DNA of 64,000 nt from Klebsiella pneumoniae (GCA_945902215.1 CAMDML010000004.1:1-64000), one strand, 5' to 3'. Shown: positions 17,410 to 26,475, counted from the stretch's first letter. The notes: generated from the letters alone by a model not told the origin. A program made the numbers and translations.

Positions 17410-18570
17410 ATGCACGCGCTGAACCGCAGGCAATTGCTGGGGCTGGGCGCCATGGTGTGTGTCCCGGGCAGTGCTGTGTTTGCGCGCGACTTGCTGCAAA
17501 AAAAGCAGCAACAACCGCTGCTGTTAAGCGCCGCGTCCGATGGCGATGACCACCACTGGGTCATCGGCCTGCGCCTTGACGGCACCGGTGCCAGCACCGC
17601 CTTCAGGCAGCCAATTCCCGAACGTGCGCATCACATTACGGTAAACGCTGCGCGCGGCTTCTATATAGTAGTAGCAAGACGCCCAGGCACCTGGATCATG
17701 CTGGGTGATCTTGCGACAGGTGCAATGCACGCTGAACTGCGCGTGCCGACTGACCGTCATCTGTTCGGCCATGGCGTTCTGTCGCCAGACAGCACCCTGT
17801 TTTACACCACCGAAAGTGACTTCAACGACATGAGCGGCGACAGTGGCCGCATTGTCGAATGGCGCGTGCAGGGGGAGGGTGCTTCTGCCGCACTTGAACG
17901 GCTGCGCGAATTCCCGAGCTATGGCGTTGGCCCACACGAACTGCTGCTGCATCCCGACGGCAATACCTTGATCATCGCCAACGGCGGCATTCGCACGCAT
18001 CCGGACCATGATCGCGACAATCTGAATGTCGCCACGATGCAACCTTCACTGGTGTATGTTGACCGGCACAGCGGGGCACTGCTGGAACAACACAGCATGC
18101 CAGCCGAATTCCACCAGTCCGGCATCCGCCATCTCGACGTGAACGCCGATGGTCTCGTTGCGCTCGGCATGCAATTCGAAGGCGAACCCTTTATGGCAGT
18201 ACCGCTGATCGCGACGCACCGCCGCGGTGAAGCGCTGCGCCTGTTGCTGGCTTCGCCGGAACTGCAACCGCAAATGAAACAATATGTTGGCTCCGTGCGC
18301 TTTGATACCGGCGGCCGCTACTTCGCTGCGTCGTGTCCGAAGGGCAACCTGATTTCATTCTGGGATGCGAGTGAAGGTACCTTGTTGCATACGACCCGCG
18401 CGCGCGATGGTTGTGGGGTTTGCGCAGTACAGGATGGGTTTGTGTTCAGCACCGGGACTGGCCGCGTGGCGCAGATTGATCTTGCCGAGAACGAGATCAC
18501 TGAACTCGATACTGACGCCGATCTGGCGCAGCTGTTCTGGGACAATCACATTAGCGCTGTGCAGTCATGA
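17410..18570 (+). CDS. DUF1513 family exported protein
   Basis: A 386-residue protein with a twin-arginine-like signal (NRRQLLGLGAM) followed by a beta-propeller-like sequence of the DUF1513 family, which typically lies beside imelysin and DUF1111 genes in iron-uptake clusters. The ATG at 17410 lies three bases beyond the preceding stop; a TTG at 17404 is an alternative. Its stop overlaps the next start by four bases (ATGA). Conserved surface-type segments such as GHGVLSPDSTLFYTTE suggest WD/YVTN-like blades. Molecular function is unknown. Confidence 0.8.
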   Translation: MHALNRRQLLGLGAMVCVPGSAVFARDLLQKKQQQPLLLSAASDGDDHHWVIGLRLDGTGASTAFRQPIPERAHHITVNAARGFYIVVARRPGTWIMLGDLATGAMHAELRVPTDRHLFGHGVLSPDSTLFYTTESDFNDMSGDSGRIVEWRVQGEGASAALERLREFPSYGVGPHELLLHPDGNTLIIANGGIRTHPDHDRDNLNVATMQPSLVYVDRHSGALLEQHSMPAEFHQSGIRHLDVNADGLVALGMQFEGEPFMAVPLIATHRRGEALRLLLASPELQPQMKQYVGSVRFDTGGRYFAASCPKGNLISFWDASEGTLLHTTRARDGCGVCAVQDGFVFSTGTGRVAQIDLAENEITELDTDADLAQLFWDNHISAVQS

Positions 18571-19730
18571 GGACTTTGGTGCGTGGCCTGCTGGCTCTGG
18601 GCATCGTGGTTTCCTTGCATGTGACTGCTGCAGAAGATGCCGCATTGCAGCAGACCCAATTGGAAGACCTCGGCCGCGCGCTGTTCTTCGATGTGAATCT
18701 GTCGCTAGACCGCACCCAAAGCTGTGCAACGTGCCATGATCCCGCCCAAGCCTTCGTTGATTTCCGCGATTCCGGTGTTGCAGCGGCTGCCTCGATGGGA
18801 GGCGATATGCATTCACTCGGCGACCGTAATGCTCCCACGGCGGCGTATGCCAGCCATGTTCCTTCATTCTCGCTGAACGCACTGGGCGATTATGTCGGCG
18901 GCTTGTTCAGGGACGGCCGTGCGAATGATCTGGAAGAACAAGCCGCCGGCCCGCCGCTCAGTCCGATCGAGATGGCCTTGCCCGACAAGGAGGCGGTACG
19001 CCAGCGCTTGCTGGAGAACCTGAATTACGGTTATGCGTTCAAGGGAGCGTTCGGCGCGGATGTGCTCGATGATGCCGACAAAGCGTATGCGGCAATGACT
19101 AAAGCACTTGCAGCCTTCGAACGCACCGACTTTTTCTCTCCCTTCGATTCCAGATACGACCGCTACCTGCGCAAGGAGTACACACCCACAGATGAAGAAA
19201 CGCTGGGTATGACGCTGTTCTTCTCAAACCAGTTCGCCAACTGTAACCAGTGCCACATGCTCAACAAGCTGCCTGAGACAGAACTGGAGACCTTCACCAG
19301 CAACCTGTACCGCAACATCGGGGTGCCGGTGAATGCAACACTGCGCGCAGCGAACGGGTTGGGCGCGGAGCATATTGATCGCGGTCTGCGCGACAACCCT
19401 GCCGTGACCGACGATGCGCAGACCGGCCGCTTCCGCGTCTCGACACTGCGCAATATCGCTTTGACCGGACCCTACATGCACAACGGGGTGTTCAAGGATC
19501 TGCGCACGGTGCTGCTGTTCTACAACAAGTATCTCACGCGCGGCAGCAAGGCGCAGATCAACCCGGAAACCGGAGAGAACTGGGGGTCACCGGAAGTGGC
19601 AGAGAATCTTGCGTTGACCGAGTTGGAGTCGGGTAGGGCGCTCGCCGCCAAAGAGATCGACGCGCTGGTAGCATTCATGCGCATGCTCACTGACAAACGC
19701 TACGAACCCTTGCTGGAGTTCAACAAATAG
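18567..19730 (+). CDS. Di-haem cytochrome c peroxidase (MauG/CCP family)
   Basis: A 387-residue periplasmic protein with a Sec signal (residues 1-22) and two c-type haem motifs, CATCH (53-57) and CNQCH (226-230), with the family sequences [12 protein letters not shown] and [14 protein letters not shown]. These are features of bacterial cytochrome c peroxidases and MauG. It could reduce hydrogen peroxide or oxidise a partner protein. It overlaps the DUF1513 gene by four bases and closes the iron-related cluster. Confidence 0.9.
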   Translation: MRTLVRGLLALGIVVSLHVTAAEDAALQQTQLEDLGRALFFDVNLSLDRTQSCATCHDPAQAFVDFRDSGVAAAASMGGDMHSLGDRNAPTAAYASHVPSFSLNALGDYVGGLFRDGRANDLEEQAAGPPLSPIEMALPDKEAVRQRLLENLNYGYAFKGAFGADVLDDADKAYAAMTKALAAFERTDFFSPFDSRYDRYLRKEYTPTDEETLGMTLFFSNQFANCNQCHMLNKLPETELETFTSNLYRNIGVPVNATLRAANGLGAEHIDRGLRDNPAVTDDAQTGRFRVSTLRNIALTGPYMHNGVFKDLRTVLLFYNKYLTRGSKAQINPETGENWGSPEVAENLALTELESGRALAAKEIDALVAFMRMLTDKRYEPLLEFNK

Positions 19731-19739
19731 TTCGGTACA

Positions 19740-19752
19740 GGGTCAGAGTAAA
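19740..19752. repeat. Single GGGTCAGAGTAAA repeat copy
   Basis: GGGTCAGAGTAAA matches the arm of the palindrome at 3597-3669 but has no inverted partner nearby. It lies across the end of the minus-strand YdjM-like gene and 10 bases after the peroxidase stop. It looks like a half or decayed copy of the dispersed repeat. Confidence 0.5.
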
Positions 19753-20990
19753 TCACTGCGTGGCGGTGTCCATGGTGGAATCCAGCGCGGGCATTCTAAA
19801 GAAACTGGGGATTGGGTAGTTGCGGTGAGTTCCATCTCGGCAAAACCCAGCCCGGGTTCACGATCGTAGCGAAGATCACCAATCAGCCAGGTGTTCTCAC
19901 TGCGGCTGATCCACAGGGTGCGAGCGAAGCGCGTAAATGCCGCCGCTTCGCAGTCGCTCTGCACCAAGCTCTGCAACTCACCCAACGCCATCGTGTTCTC
20001 GCCATTCCATTGCAGAGCGCTGCTGTCTGTTGCTGTTACCGGTGTGAGCGCAAGCGTAGTGCTGCCGTTCACGCCGAGTTCGGGACATTGGGCTGCCGGA
20101 ATCCAGGCAGGTGCCAATGAGAGCATAGCGGTACGCAACGTATACCTGTTGCCGTCCAGTTGTACCGTGATGATTTCCCAGCAGACTGGATTCACCGGCA
20201 GCGGCGCCAGCACCGCGTCCAGCAGTAATGCATCCGGAAATTGCGCAGCAACCACAGCCCTAAGCTGCCGATTTGCCAGATAGCTGGCCACCATAAACAT
20301 GGCGATGATACCCAGCGCTGCAGCGAGACCACTCTTGGCAGCAGTCAGTCCGTTCGCGCGCCATCCGATCAACAGTAAACCAACAGTGAGCAGTGTCAGA
20401 CAAACCGCCATCGGGCGCGGTACCAACCCTGTACCAAAACTCAGCGCAATCCCGACAAGCAGAATCCCGCCGATCACGCTGCGCGCCACCCGACCATGGA
20501 ACAAAAACACCAGCGGCGCGGCGGCAGCCCAGAACAGCGGCTCCACAATAAAAATCGCATCGCCGTACATCCAATCATTATTGAAGGGCCAGAAGGGATG
20601 CACACCGTATTCGTTGGTTGCATCCATGGCCAGATGCAGCAAAGGCGCGAGCAAAGTAATCAGCGCCAGCCCCAGTTGATCCGCAGGCGAGGGCGGCAAG
20701 CGCCGCCGCTGCAACCACCAGCGACAGATACCAAACATTAGTGCAGCAAGCGCAATGGCTCCAAGCACCGTATGGGTATGCCCGCGATGATGCAGCAGAT
20801 AACCCAGCGTGCCGCCGGTGATGCCGGCATACAGTGAGTCGAGATCCGGCAGGTTGCTGCCCACGACCATCACTGCCAGGTATAGATCGCGGCGGGTCGT
20901 TTCCGGCAGAGTGGATTTTATGGAGGGGATGACGCGTGCTGCGGTTTCAGCAACCAGCGCACCGACCAGAGTGTGGGTCAGATTGTCCAT
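19743..20990 (-). CDS. YdjM-like membrane metal-dependent hydrolase
   Basis: A 415-residue inner-membrane protein. The N-terminal part has the family's MDNLTHTLVGALVAE opening, then NLPDLDSL and HHRGHTHTVLG motifs with the metal-binding Asp and His residues, and MDATNEYGVHPFWPFNNDW. This matches the DUF457/YdjM metal-dependent hydrolase family (LexA-regulated in enterobacteria). About eight transmembrane helices precede a roughly 150-residue soluble C-terminal domain. The start at 20990 is chosen at MDNLTHT; the frame extends upstream into an unrelated leader. Substrate unknown. Confidence 0.85.
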   Translation of the reverse strand: MDNLTHTLVGALVAETAARVIPSIKSTLPETTRRDLYLAVMVVGSNLPDLDSLYAGITGGTLGYLLHHRGHTHTVLGAIALAALMFGICRWWLQRRRLPPSPADQLGLALITLLAPLLHLAMDATNEYGVHPFWPFNNDWMYGDAIFIVEPLFWAAAAPLVFLFHGRVARSVIGGILLVGIALSFGTGLVPRPMAVCLTLLTVGLLLIGWRANGLTAAKSGLAAALGIIAMFMVASYLANRQLRAVVAAQFPDALLLDAVLAPLPVNPVCWEIITVQLDGNRYTLRTAMLSLAPAWIPAAQCPELGVNGSTTLALTPVTATDSSALQWNGENTMALGELQSLVQSDCEAAAFTRFARTLWISRSENTWLIGDLRYDREPGLGFAEMELTATTQSPVSLECPRWIPPWTPPRSDLL

Positions 20991-21018
20991 GCAGCCTGTG
21001 CGCGCCCTGACCTTTGGT

Positions 21019-21651
21019 TCAAGCGCCCAAGCCTGGCAGCAAGTTACGCAAACCACCAACGATAAATTCCACCGCCATCGCAGCAAGGATCAGGCCCATC
21101 ACCCGCGAGGTAATGTTCATTGAGGTCTGACTCAGGTGGCGGCTGATCTGCGGCGCAAGATGAAAACTCACCCACACGATCAACGCGATCAGCCAGCAAA
21201 TCCCGATCAGCACCAGCTTGTGCGCAATGGTGGGACTCTGCTGTCCAAACAGGATCACGGTGCTGATTGCTCCCGGACCAGCGAGCAGTGGCAGCGCCAG
21301 CGGTACCACGCCCACGTGAGCTGAATCGAGCGCTTCCAGGTTTTCCTCCGGAGTATTCTTCACACGCGAGGTGCGCGCTTCCAGCATCTGGAAAGCGATG
21401 GTCAGCAACAGCAGCCCCCCAGCGATACGGAATCCGTCGATGCTGATATTGAACGTCTGCAGAATCTGCGCCCCGGCAAGTACGGTCACCGTCAGGATAC
21501 AGGCCACCGCAAAAGCCGAGGTGCGCGCAATACGCTTGCGTTGCGGCTGCACGTTTTCAGTGAAATTAAGAAACAAGGGCACAGTCCCGACCGGGCCGAC
21601 AATGGCAATCAGGCCTGTGAACATCCGTAAATAATCATTCCAGTCCAGCAT
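21019..21651 (-). CDS. MarC family integral membrane protein
   Basis: A 210-residue protein of about six transmembrane helices matching MarC (UPF0056). Characteristic sequences are the GPVGTVPLFL opening, FRIAGGLLLLTIAFQML and PLALPLLAGPGAISTVI. MarC was once linked to multiple antibiotic resistance, but its function is unknown. It ends 28 bases before the YdjM-like gene on the same strand, so the two may be co-transcribed. Confidence 0.9.
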   Translation of the reverse strand: MLDWNDYLRMFTGLIAIVGPVGTVPLFLNFTENVQPQRKRIARTSAFAVACILTVTVLAGAQILQTFNISIDGFRIAGGLLLLTIAFQMLEARTSRVKNTPEENLEALDSAHVGVVPLALPLLAGPGAISTVILFGQQSPTIAHKLVLIGICWLIALIVWVSFHLAPQISRHLSQTSMNITSRVMGLILAAMAVEFIVGGLRNLLPGLGA

Positions 21652-21685
21652 GGGGGGATTCTAGCCTTTCGTTACCCACTTGGGG

Positions 21686-22731
21686 TCACCGTGGAACTAT
21701 TTGTTCTGCGCTTTCATGGCGACTGCTCCAGAACCTGAGCCAAAGAAAACCAATGATTCCTGAAGTCAGAGAAGCCAGGAGGGTTGCAATTTTTGAACCG
21801 TTTATGTTCGCGGCATCTCCAGCGAAGGCAAGATTGGTAATGAAAATGGATATGGTGAACCCAATGCCGCCAAGAATCCCTGCGCCAATGAGATGGCCCC
21901 AGCTCAGATCGGCGGGCAGGCGGCAAATACCGATTGCAACGAAAGCGAAACAGAACAGTATCACTCCCAGAGGTTTGCCCATAACCAAGCCTATCATGAT
22001 GCCAAGACTGTTTGCACTGCTCAAGTCTTGCATCCAATCCATGCCGACAAAAATGGCGGTATTGGCAAGTGCGAAAATTGGCAGGATGATGAGCGCGACT
22101 GGCTTATGCAAAAAATTTTAGAGCCGGTGCGAGGGCGATGTTTCATCATCAGCCTTTGGAGAGAATGGGATGGCGAAGGCAAGCATCACTCCCGCTACCG
22201 TTGCGTGAACGCCCGATTTGAGCATGAGAAACCACATCAATGCTCCGCCCAGCAGATACGGGGTTAGGGACATCACGCGGAAGTATCTATTCAAGCCGCA
22301 GAGCAAAGCCCAAACGGCCAGCACCGCCACAAGATATCCAACCAGTAGCTGCTCAGTATAGAACACCGCAATGATGACAATTGCGCACAAATCATCAACG
22401 ACGGCGAACGCTACCACAAACACTTTGAGCGAAGCCGGAATCCGGTTTCCAAGCAGGGCCAGTACACCGAGCGCAAAGGCGATGTCTGTAGCCGTCGGAA
22501 TACCGGCCCCGGCTTGCGTCGCTGTCCCTGCGTTGAGCGTTATATGAATCAGTGCCGGTGCAGTAATTCCACCAACAGCCGCCAACGCAGGAACCAAAGC
22601 GTTGCGGATATTGGACAGTTCGCCAGCACAAGAGAAATGGCCGTGCAAACAATCAGCAGAATTCCGCTCGACTTTTCTGAGTTGAAGAACTGTTGGAATG
22701 TGCTTGATAAAGTTCGTGGGTCGATGGACAT
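21686..22731 (-). pseudogene. nhaA: Broken nhaA Na+/H+ antiporter copy
   Basis: Three fragments together match most of the intact NhaA encoded at 29633-30796. The first encodes a start like MSIDPRTLSSTF and the segment to about VLAN; it is then joined, out of frame, to GELSNIRNAL, so roughly 45 codons covering TM1-TM2 are deleted. A second lesion turns the Glu codon GAA after SPSHRL into TAA (22118-22120), still in frame with the C-terminal part (LHKPVALIILPIF onward). A ribosome binding site (GAAGGAC) remains. The deletion and nonsense codon make function very unlikely. The gene borders two cassette-like genes. Confidence 0.9.
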
Positions 22732-22775
22732 GTCCTTCTTTAGATCGACACCTCAAACGTAAACGAATGTCTGGT

Positions 22776-22836
22776 TGGGCGCATACATCCAAGCTCAGGG
22801 GCGCTGCGCAGCGGCCCTGGGAGCGCAGTGTTAGGC
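22776..22836 (-). other. attC-like site after the DUF805 gene
   Basis: Read on the minus strand, this begins with GCCTAAC (matching RYYYAAC), passes a GC-rich palindromic centre (AGGGCCGCTGCGCAGCG), and ends GAGCTTGGATGTATGCG, close to the GAGCTTGAACGTTAGRC arm of many chromosomal attC sites but with a degenerate right core. It lies directly 3' of the DUF805 gene, where a cassette attC is expected. The call is by eye only. Confidence 0.5.
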
Positions 22837-22884
22837 AATGGTTTTGAGCGCATTGCCGTCCCGCCAGCGCCGACTTTGTGAAAT

Positions 22885-23325
22885 TTAAGCCGGACTTCCA
22901 TATTGATTATCTTGGTCAGAGCCCTTGCTTGCCCACCAAATAACTACAGGGATGATCCCAATTACCGTGAGCATAATGAGTTGCCACCATCCACTCCTGT
23001 TTGTGTCGTGCAGCCTTCTTGAACCTGCGGCGAAAACGGGAAGGAACACGGCAAGATTGACGATCATATTAAGGACTTCCGAATCATCGACGAGCATTGA
23101 TCCCCAGCTAAGAAGGATTGTGAAGAGGTAGAACCACCAAAATTCTGGCCTTGATGCCCTGCCCTTGAAATCGACGTACTTCGCGAAACATGTAGCGATC
23201 GCTTTGCCAAATGTCATTTGTTCGCTTGGTGTATCAGGCGCACTCGGTGCCAAGATGTTGCCTCCACAACTACCGCAAAACTTCACGCCGTCAGCGTTTT
23301 CCTTGCCGCACTTTGAACAAAACAT
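22885..23325 (-). CDS. Zinc-ribbon DUF805 membrane protein
   Basis: A 146-residue protein with an N-terminal zinc ribbon (Cys pairs CSKC and CGSC within the first 25 residues), a short linker, and a DUF805 membrane domain of about four helices (GRASRPEFWWFYLF, SRRLHDTNRSGWW). ATG at 23325 preceded by GGGAGAG; the longer frame to 23466 would run through an attC-like site. DUF805 proteins are common integron cassette contents, and attC-like sites flank it on both sides. Function unknown. Confidence 0.85.
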   Translation of the reverse strand: MFCSKCGKENADGVKFCGSCGGNILAPSAPDTPSEQMTFGKAIATCFAKYVDFKGRASRPEFWWFYLFTILLSWGSMLVDDSEVLNMIVNLAVFLPVFAAGSRRLHDTNRSGWWQLIMLTVIGIIPVVIWWASKGSDQDNQYGSPA

Positions 23326-23338
23326 TTTTCTCTCCCAT

Positions 23339-23390
23339 TCCCTACAAGTAGAGCCAGACAACATTGTCCGCTTGAAACGCCTAGTTAGCC
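23339..23390 (-). other. attC-like site between two cassette-like genes
   Basis: On the minus strand GGCTAAC (variant RYYYAAC) is followed by GCGTTTCAAGCGGAC, a GACAATGTTGTC hairpin tip, and CTGGCTCTACTTGTAGGG. It starts five bases after the TM2-gene stop and ends just before the DUF805 ribosome binding site, as in a gene-cassette array. The right core is degenerate, so this is a candidate only. Confidence 0.45.
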
Positions 23391-23395
23391 GTGAA

Positions 23396-23845
23396 TTACC
23401 AAAAGAAGCTGAATGGGCCTGGGTTACGCGACTTGTATTCAGCAAGCTTTTCATAGAATTCATCATCCGACATCAACACGATGCGAATCCACTCCACGAA
23501 TGCTGCAATAAACGGAACATAGGTCCAGAACGTAGCAAGGTAGACAATGCCCCATCCCCACGAACCCATATAGAACTTATGCGCCCCAAATCCACCCAAG
23601 AATATCCCCCAAAGCGTGACCGCAGCTTTGCTCTTCTCGCCTAACGGGGCCGCGGTTGCGTTTCCAACCGCTTTATAGATTGCAACTGCAGTTTTCTCAT
23701 GTGCGTCGAAATCAACCCACATCCCCCTGGCAGGTGGTGTATCCCCTCGCCATTCCGCGCCTGTGAATGTGAATCTGGAACCATCCGCTACCGATATGAC
23801 GCCTTCATTCTTCTGAACCGAAAAATCCAAGATCTGACCTTTCAC
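23396..23845 (-). CDS. Cold-shock-like domain fused to TM2 domain
   Basis: A 149-residue protein. Residues about 1-62 look like an OB/cold-shock fold (GQILDFSVQKNEGVISVADG, FTFTGAEW, GMWVDFDAHEKTAVAIY). Residues about 70-140 form a TM2 domain with two membrane helices (GIFLGGFGAHKFYMG, YVPFIAAFVEWIRI). GTG start at 23845 with AAGGAG seven bases upstream. The fusion would place a nucleic-acid-binding-like domain at the inner membrane. An attC-like site follows it, so it is probably a mobile cassette gene. Function unknown. Confidence 0.85.
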   Translation of the reverse strand: MKGQILDFSVQKNEGVISVADGSRFTFTGAEWRGDTPPARGMWVDFDAHEKTAVAIYKAVGNATAAPLGEKSKAAVTLWGIFLGGFGAHKFYMGSWGWGIVYLATFWTYVPFIAAFVEWIRIVLMSDDEFYEKLAEYKSRNPGPFSFFW

Positions 23846-24195
23846 GCACTACTCCTTTTGTTGTTGTTGGAATCGCTAGCTATAGAGCTGGTGACGGCTA
23901 GCAGTTCGTAAAAAAATCCTGCGGCCTTTTGTTAAAAATTAGGAGGCTGGCCCTTTTATTTATTGATAGGACTGAGCTTAATTCATATCTCGCTGATTTT
24001 CCTAAGGGTTTCTAGAGCTCATTTTTGGGCAATCTTGATAGTGAAGCCATTGGCCTTAAATAGATTGGAAAATAAGGCCGTGCGGGTATCCAGACCTACC
24101 GTTGGCTGGACTATGCTCGGTTCGCCCCGTATCCTTGGCCCATAAAACCACAATCATAAATTCCATAAAATACATCTGTTTGTGAGGGCCGCACC
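23846..24195. other. Intergenic region between divergent genes
   Basis: No convincing gene in 350 bases. A perfect 7-bp inverted repeat GGCCTTA (24052-24058) / TAAGGCC (24073-24079) could be an operator or RNA hairpin. A weak promoter for the downstream DUF1552 gene may be TTGGCC (24135-24140), 16 bases, TAAATT (24157-24162). The 60-codon plus-strand frame at 23963 has no recognisable features. Confidence 0.4.
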
Positions 24196-25548
24196 ATGTT
24201 CATCACGAAGAAACATCTGTCCCGCAGGCACCTGATTCGTGGCGCTGGTGTTGCGTTGGCCCTGCCGTTGCTCGATGCCATGGTGCCGGCCCTGACCGCG
24301 CAGGCGCAAACCGCTGCAGCCCCAAAGCTGCGCACCGGCTTCTTCTATATTCCACACGGCGCGATCATGGGCAATACCGCGCATGGTCCGGCGCTGGATA
24401 GTTGGACGCCGAGTGGTAGTGGTGACTCATTCAAGCTCAGCCCCATCCTGAAATCGCTCGAACCCTACAAAAAATACGTCACCTCGTTTGGCAATCTTGA
24501 AAATGCGGCCAGTGCTGGTTCTGTACACTCGATCAACCCGGCCACCTGGTTGAGCGGTGTGCGGCCTGACACCTCCGCTGCCGGCGCGAGCATGCACATT
24601 ACGCTTGACCAGGAAATTGCCCAGCACATTGGCCAGGACACTGCGCTGCCCTCGCTGGAACTGGCGGCAGAAACCACAGTTCAGGTTGCGGCCTGTGGTG
24701 GCGGCTCCGGTGGTTGCTACTACAGCAGCACCTTGTCGTTCCGCAACGCCAACTCGCCGTTGCCGATGGAGTTCAATCCGCGCAAAGTGTTCCTGCAACT
24801 GTTTGGTGAAGGCGATACGTCAGCAGAACGCGAAGCCATCATCCAGCAGAAGGCCAGCCTTCTTGATTTGATCGCCACCCGCACCAAAGCACTGGAAGGT
24901 TCGCTGGGTGCTTCCGACCGCATCATTCTCGAAGGCTATCTCGACACAGTGCGTGAAATTGAACGGCGCGTGGACTTGGCGGCCTCGCAGGATCTGAGCA
25001 ACCTCGAAGTTCCGACTGCGCCGGTGGGCGAGCTCGACAACTTCGACGAACAAGTAAAACTGTTGTTCGACTTGCTCGCGCTCGCGTATCAAGCCGACCT
25101 TACCCGCGTGGCGTCCTACATCATGGTCGCCGAAGGCACCAACCGCACGTACAACCATATCGGCGTGCCCGATGCCTTCCATCCGTTGTCGCACCACGCC
25201 AACGACCTGGAGCGCCTGCGTAAGCTGGTGCTGATCCAGAGCTACCACGTTGAACGCTTTGCTGCCTTCATTGAGAAGTTGGCAAATACGCCCGATGGTG
25301 ACGGCTCGTTGCTCGACCACTCGATCTTCATGTACGGCTCCAACATGAGCAACAGCGACATGCACAACAACTATCCTGTGCCGAACATGCTCGTGGGTGG
25401 CGGCAATGGCAGCATGAAACTCGGCGGCCAGCATTTGACGTTACCGGAGAAGACCCCGCTCGCCAACCTGCACCTCACCGTGCTGCAGAAGGCCGGTATT
25501 GAAATGGACAGCTGGGCGAACAGCACCGGCATCATCGCGGGAGCGTAG
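24196..25548 (+). CDS. DUF1552 family Tat-exported protein
   Basis: A 450-residue protein with a twin-arginine signal (LSRRHLIRGAGVALALPLLDAM) and a DUF1552 domain. Conserved segments include GFFYIPHGAIMG, PLPMEFNPRKVF and the C-terminal LLDHSIFMYGSNMSN followed by a His-containing loop and MLVGGGNG. It is the first of three DUF1552 genes in the window, but the only one without an adjacent DUF1592 gene; here it is followed by an MBL-fold and a DUF885 gene with short gaps. Function is unknown; a link to the alkaline-phosphatase/DUF1501-like fold is possible. GAGG precedes the start. Confidence 0.88.
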   Translation: MFITKKHLSRRHLIRGAGVALALPLLDAMVPALTAQAQTAAAPKLRTGFFYIPHGAIMGNTAHGPALDSWTPSGSGDSFKLSPILKSLEPYKKYVTSFGNLENAASAGSVHSINPATWLSGVRPDTSAAGASMHITLDQEIAQHIGQDTALPSLELAAETTVQVAACGGGSGGCYYSSTLSFRNANSPLPMEFNPRKVFLQLFGEGDTSAEREAIIQQKASLLDLIATRTKALEGSLGASDRIILEGYLDTVREIERRVDLAASQDLSNLEVPTAPVGELDNFDEQVKLLFDLLALAYQADLTRVASYIMVAEGTNRTYNHIGVPDAFHPLSHHANDLERLRKLVLIQSYHVERFAAFIEKLANTPDGDGSLLDHSIFMYGSNMSNSDMHNNYPVPNMLVGGGNGSMKLGGQHLTLPEKTPLANLHLTVLQKAGIEMDSWANSTGIIAGA

Positions 25549-25554
25549 GCAGTA

Positions 25555-26475
25555 GTGAACAAGCCGTATCACCGCAGGACAATTCTGAAAAGTGCATTTG
25601 CCGCAAGCGCCATGCTGGGCCTCGCTCCGTGCGTGCGTGCCGCCGCCGCGGGCATTAGCCAACTGCAGAGTACGCTTAGCCTGATCAACGACACCGGCCC
25701 CAACGTACTGGCGATGACGACCGGCGAAGGCCTGATCCTTGTCGACAGCGGCGCGCAGGCGGGCGGCGAGATGTTGCTGCAGCATGTGCAGGCGCTCGCG
25801 CCGAACGGCAGGGTCACACTGTTCAACACGCACTGGCATGATGAGCAAGTTGGCGGCAACGAAGCACTCGGCAACGCTGGTGCCACGATTATCAGCCACG
25901 AAAAAACCCGGCTGCATCTCGCCACCGATTATTTCCTGCCGAACGAAGAACGCTACCAGCGGGCCTTGCCTGCGGCTGCACAGCCCACCAAGACCACGTA
26001 TACCAACGACACCTTGAGCGTCGACGGCGAAACCATCGACTACGGCTACCTGCAGCAAGCGCACACCGATGGCGACATCTATGTGTTCTTCCGCAATGCC
26101 AACGTGCTGGCAGTGGGCGACGTCGTTTCACCTGCGCGTGATCCGGAACACGACTGGTTTGGTGGTGGCTGGATCGGCGGCAGAGTGGATGCGATGGACC
26201 TGATTCTGTCTCTGGCCGACGCTGCGACGAAGATCGTGCCCGCGTTCGGCCCGGTAGTAACGAAAGCCGATGTGCAGGCAGAGCGCGACATGATGGCGTT
26301 CCTCTACGACAAACTCGTTGAACAGATCCGCATGGGCTTTGAAGCGCAGGATTCACTCGACTCCGGCGTCATGAACGGCCTCTTGCGCACCTTCAACGAT
26401 CCTTACAAATTCCTGTACGACGCGCACAAAGGCCTGTGGGCGCATCACAACAAACTTGGCCCCAACATTGTTTAA
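25555..26475 (+). CDS. MBL-fold metallohydrolase, variant metal site
   Basis: A 306-residue exported protein with a Tat-type signal (YHRRTILKSAF) and a metallo-beta-lactamase fold. The usual HxHxDH metal motif reads HWHDEQ (in NTHWHDEQVGGNE), so the second-site Asp and His are Glu and Gln. Later His residues appear in QQAHTDGD and the Asp in AVGDVV. GTG start six bases after the DUF1552 stop, so the genes are coupled. It may bind a single metal or have altered chemistry. Substrate unknown. Confidence 0.82.
   Translation: MNKPYHRRTILKSAFAASAMLGLAPCVRAAAAGISQLQSTLSLINDTGPNVLAMTTGEGLILVDSGAQAGGEMLLQHVQALAPNGRVTLFNTHWHDEQVGGNEALGNAGATIISHEKTRLHLATDYFLPNEERYQRALPAAAQPTKTTYTNDTLSVDGETIDYGYLQQAHTDGDIYVFFRNANVLAVGDVVSPARDPEHDWFGGGWIGGRVDAMDLILSLADAATKIVPAFGPVVTKADVQAERDMMAFLYDKLVEQIRMGFEAQDSLDSGVMNGLLRTFNDPYKFLYDAHKGLWAHHNKLGPNIV

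Noticed and set aside
21686-22111. Separate small membrane protein from the C-terminal nhaA fragment
   Set aside because: It is in frame with the upstream fragment across a nonsense codon and aligns with the end of NhaA; a pseudogene remnant is simpler.
23639-23645. GCCTAAC motif on the plus strand as another attC core
   Set aside because: It lies inside the coding part of the cold-shock/TM2 gene and has no partner core.
23963-24145. 60-codon plus-strand frame
   Set aside because: No Shine-Dalgarno, biased hydrophobic content typical of chance AT-rich frames, no domain.
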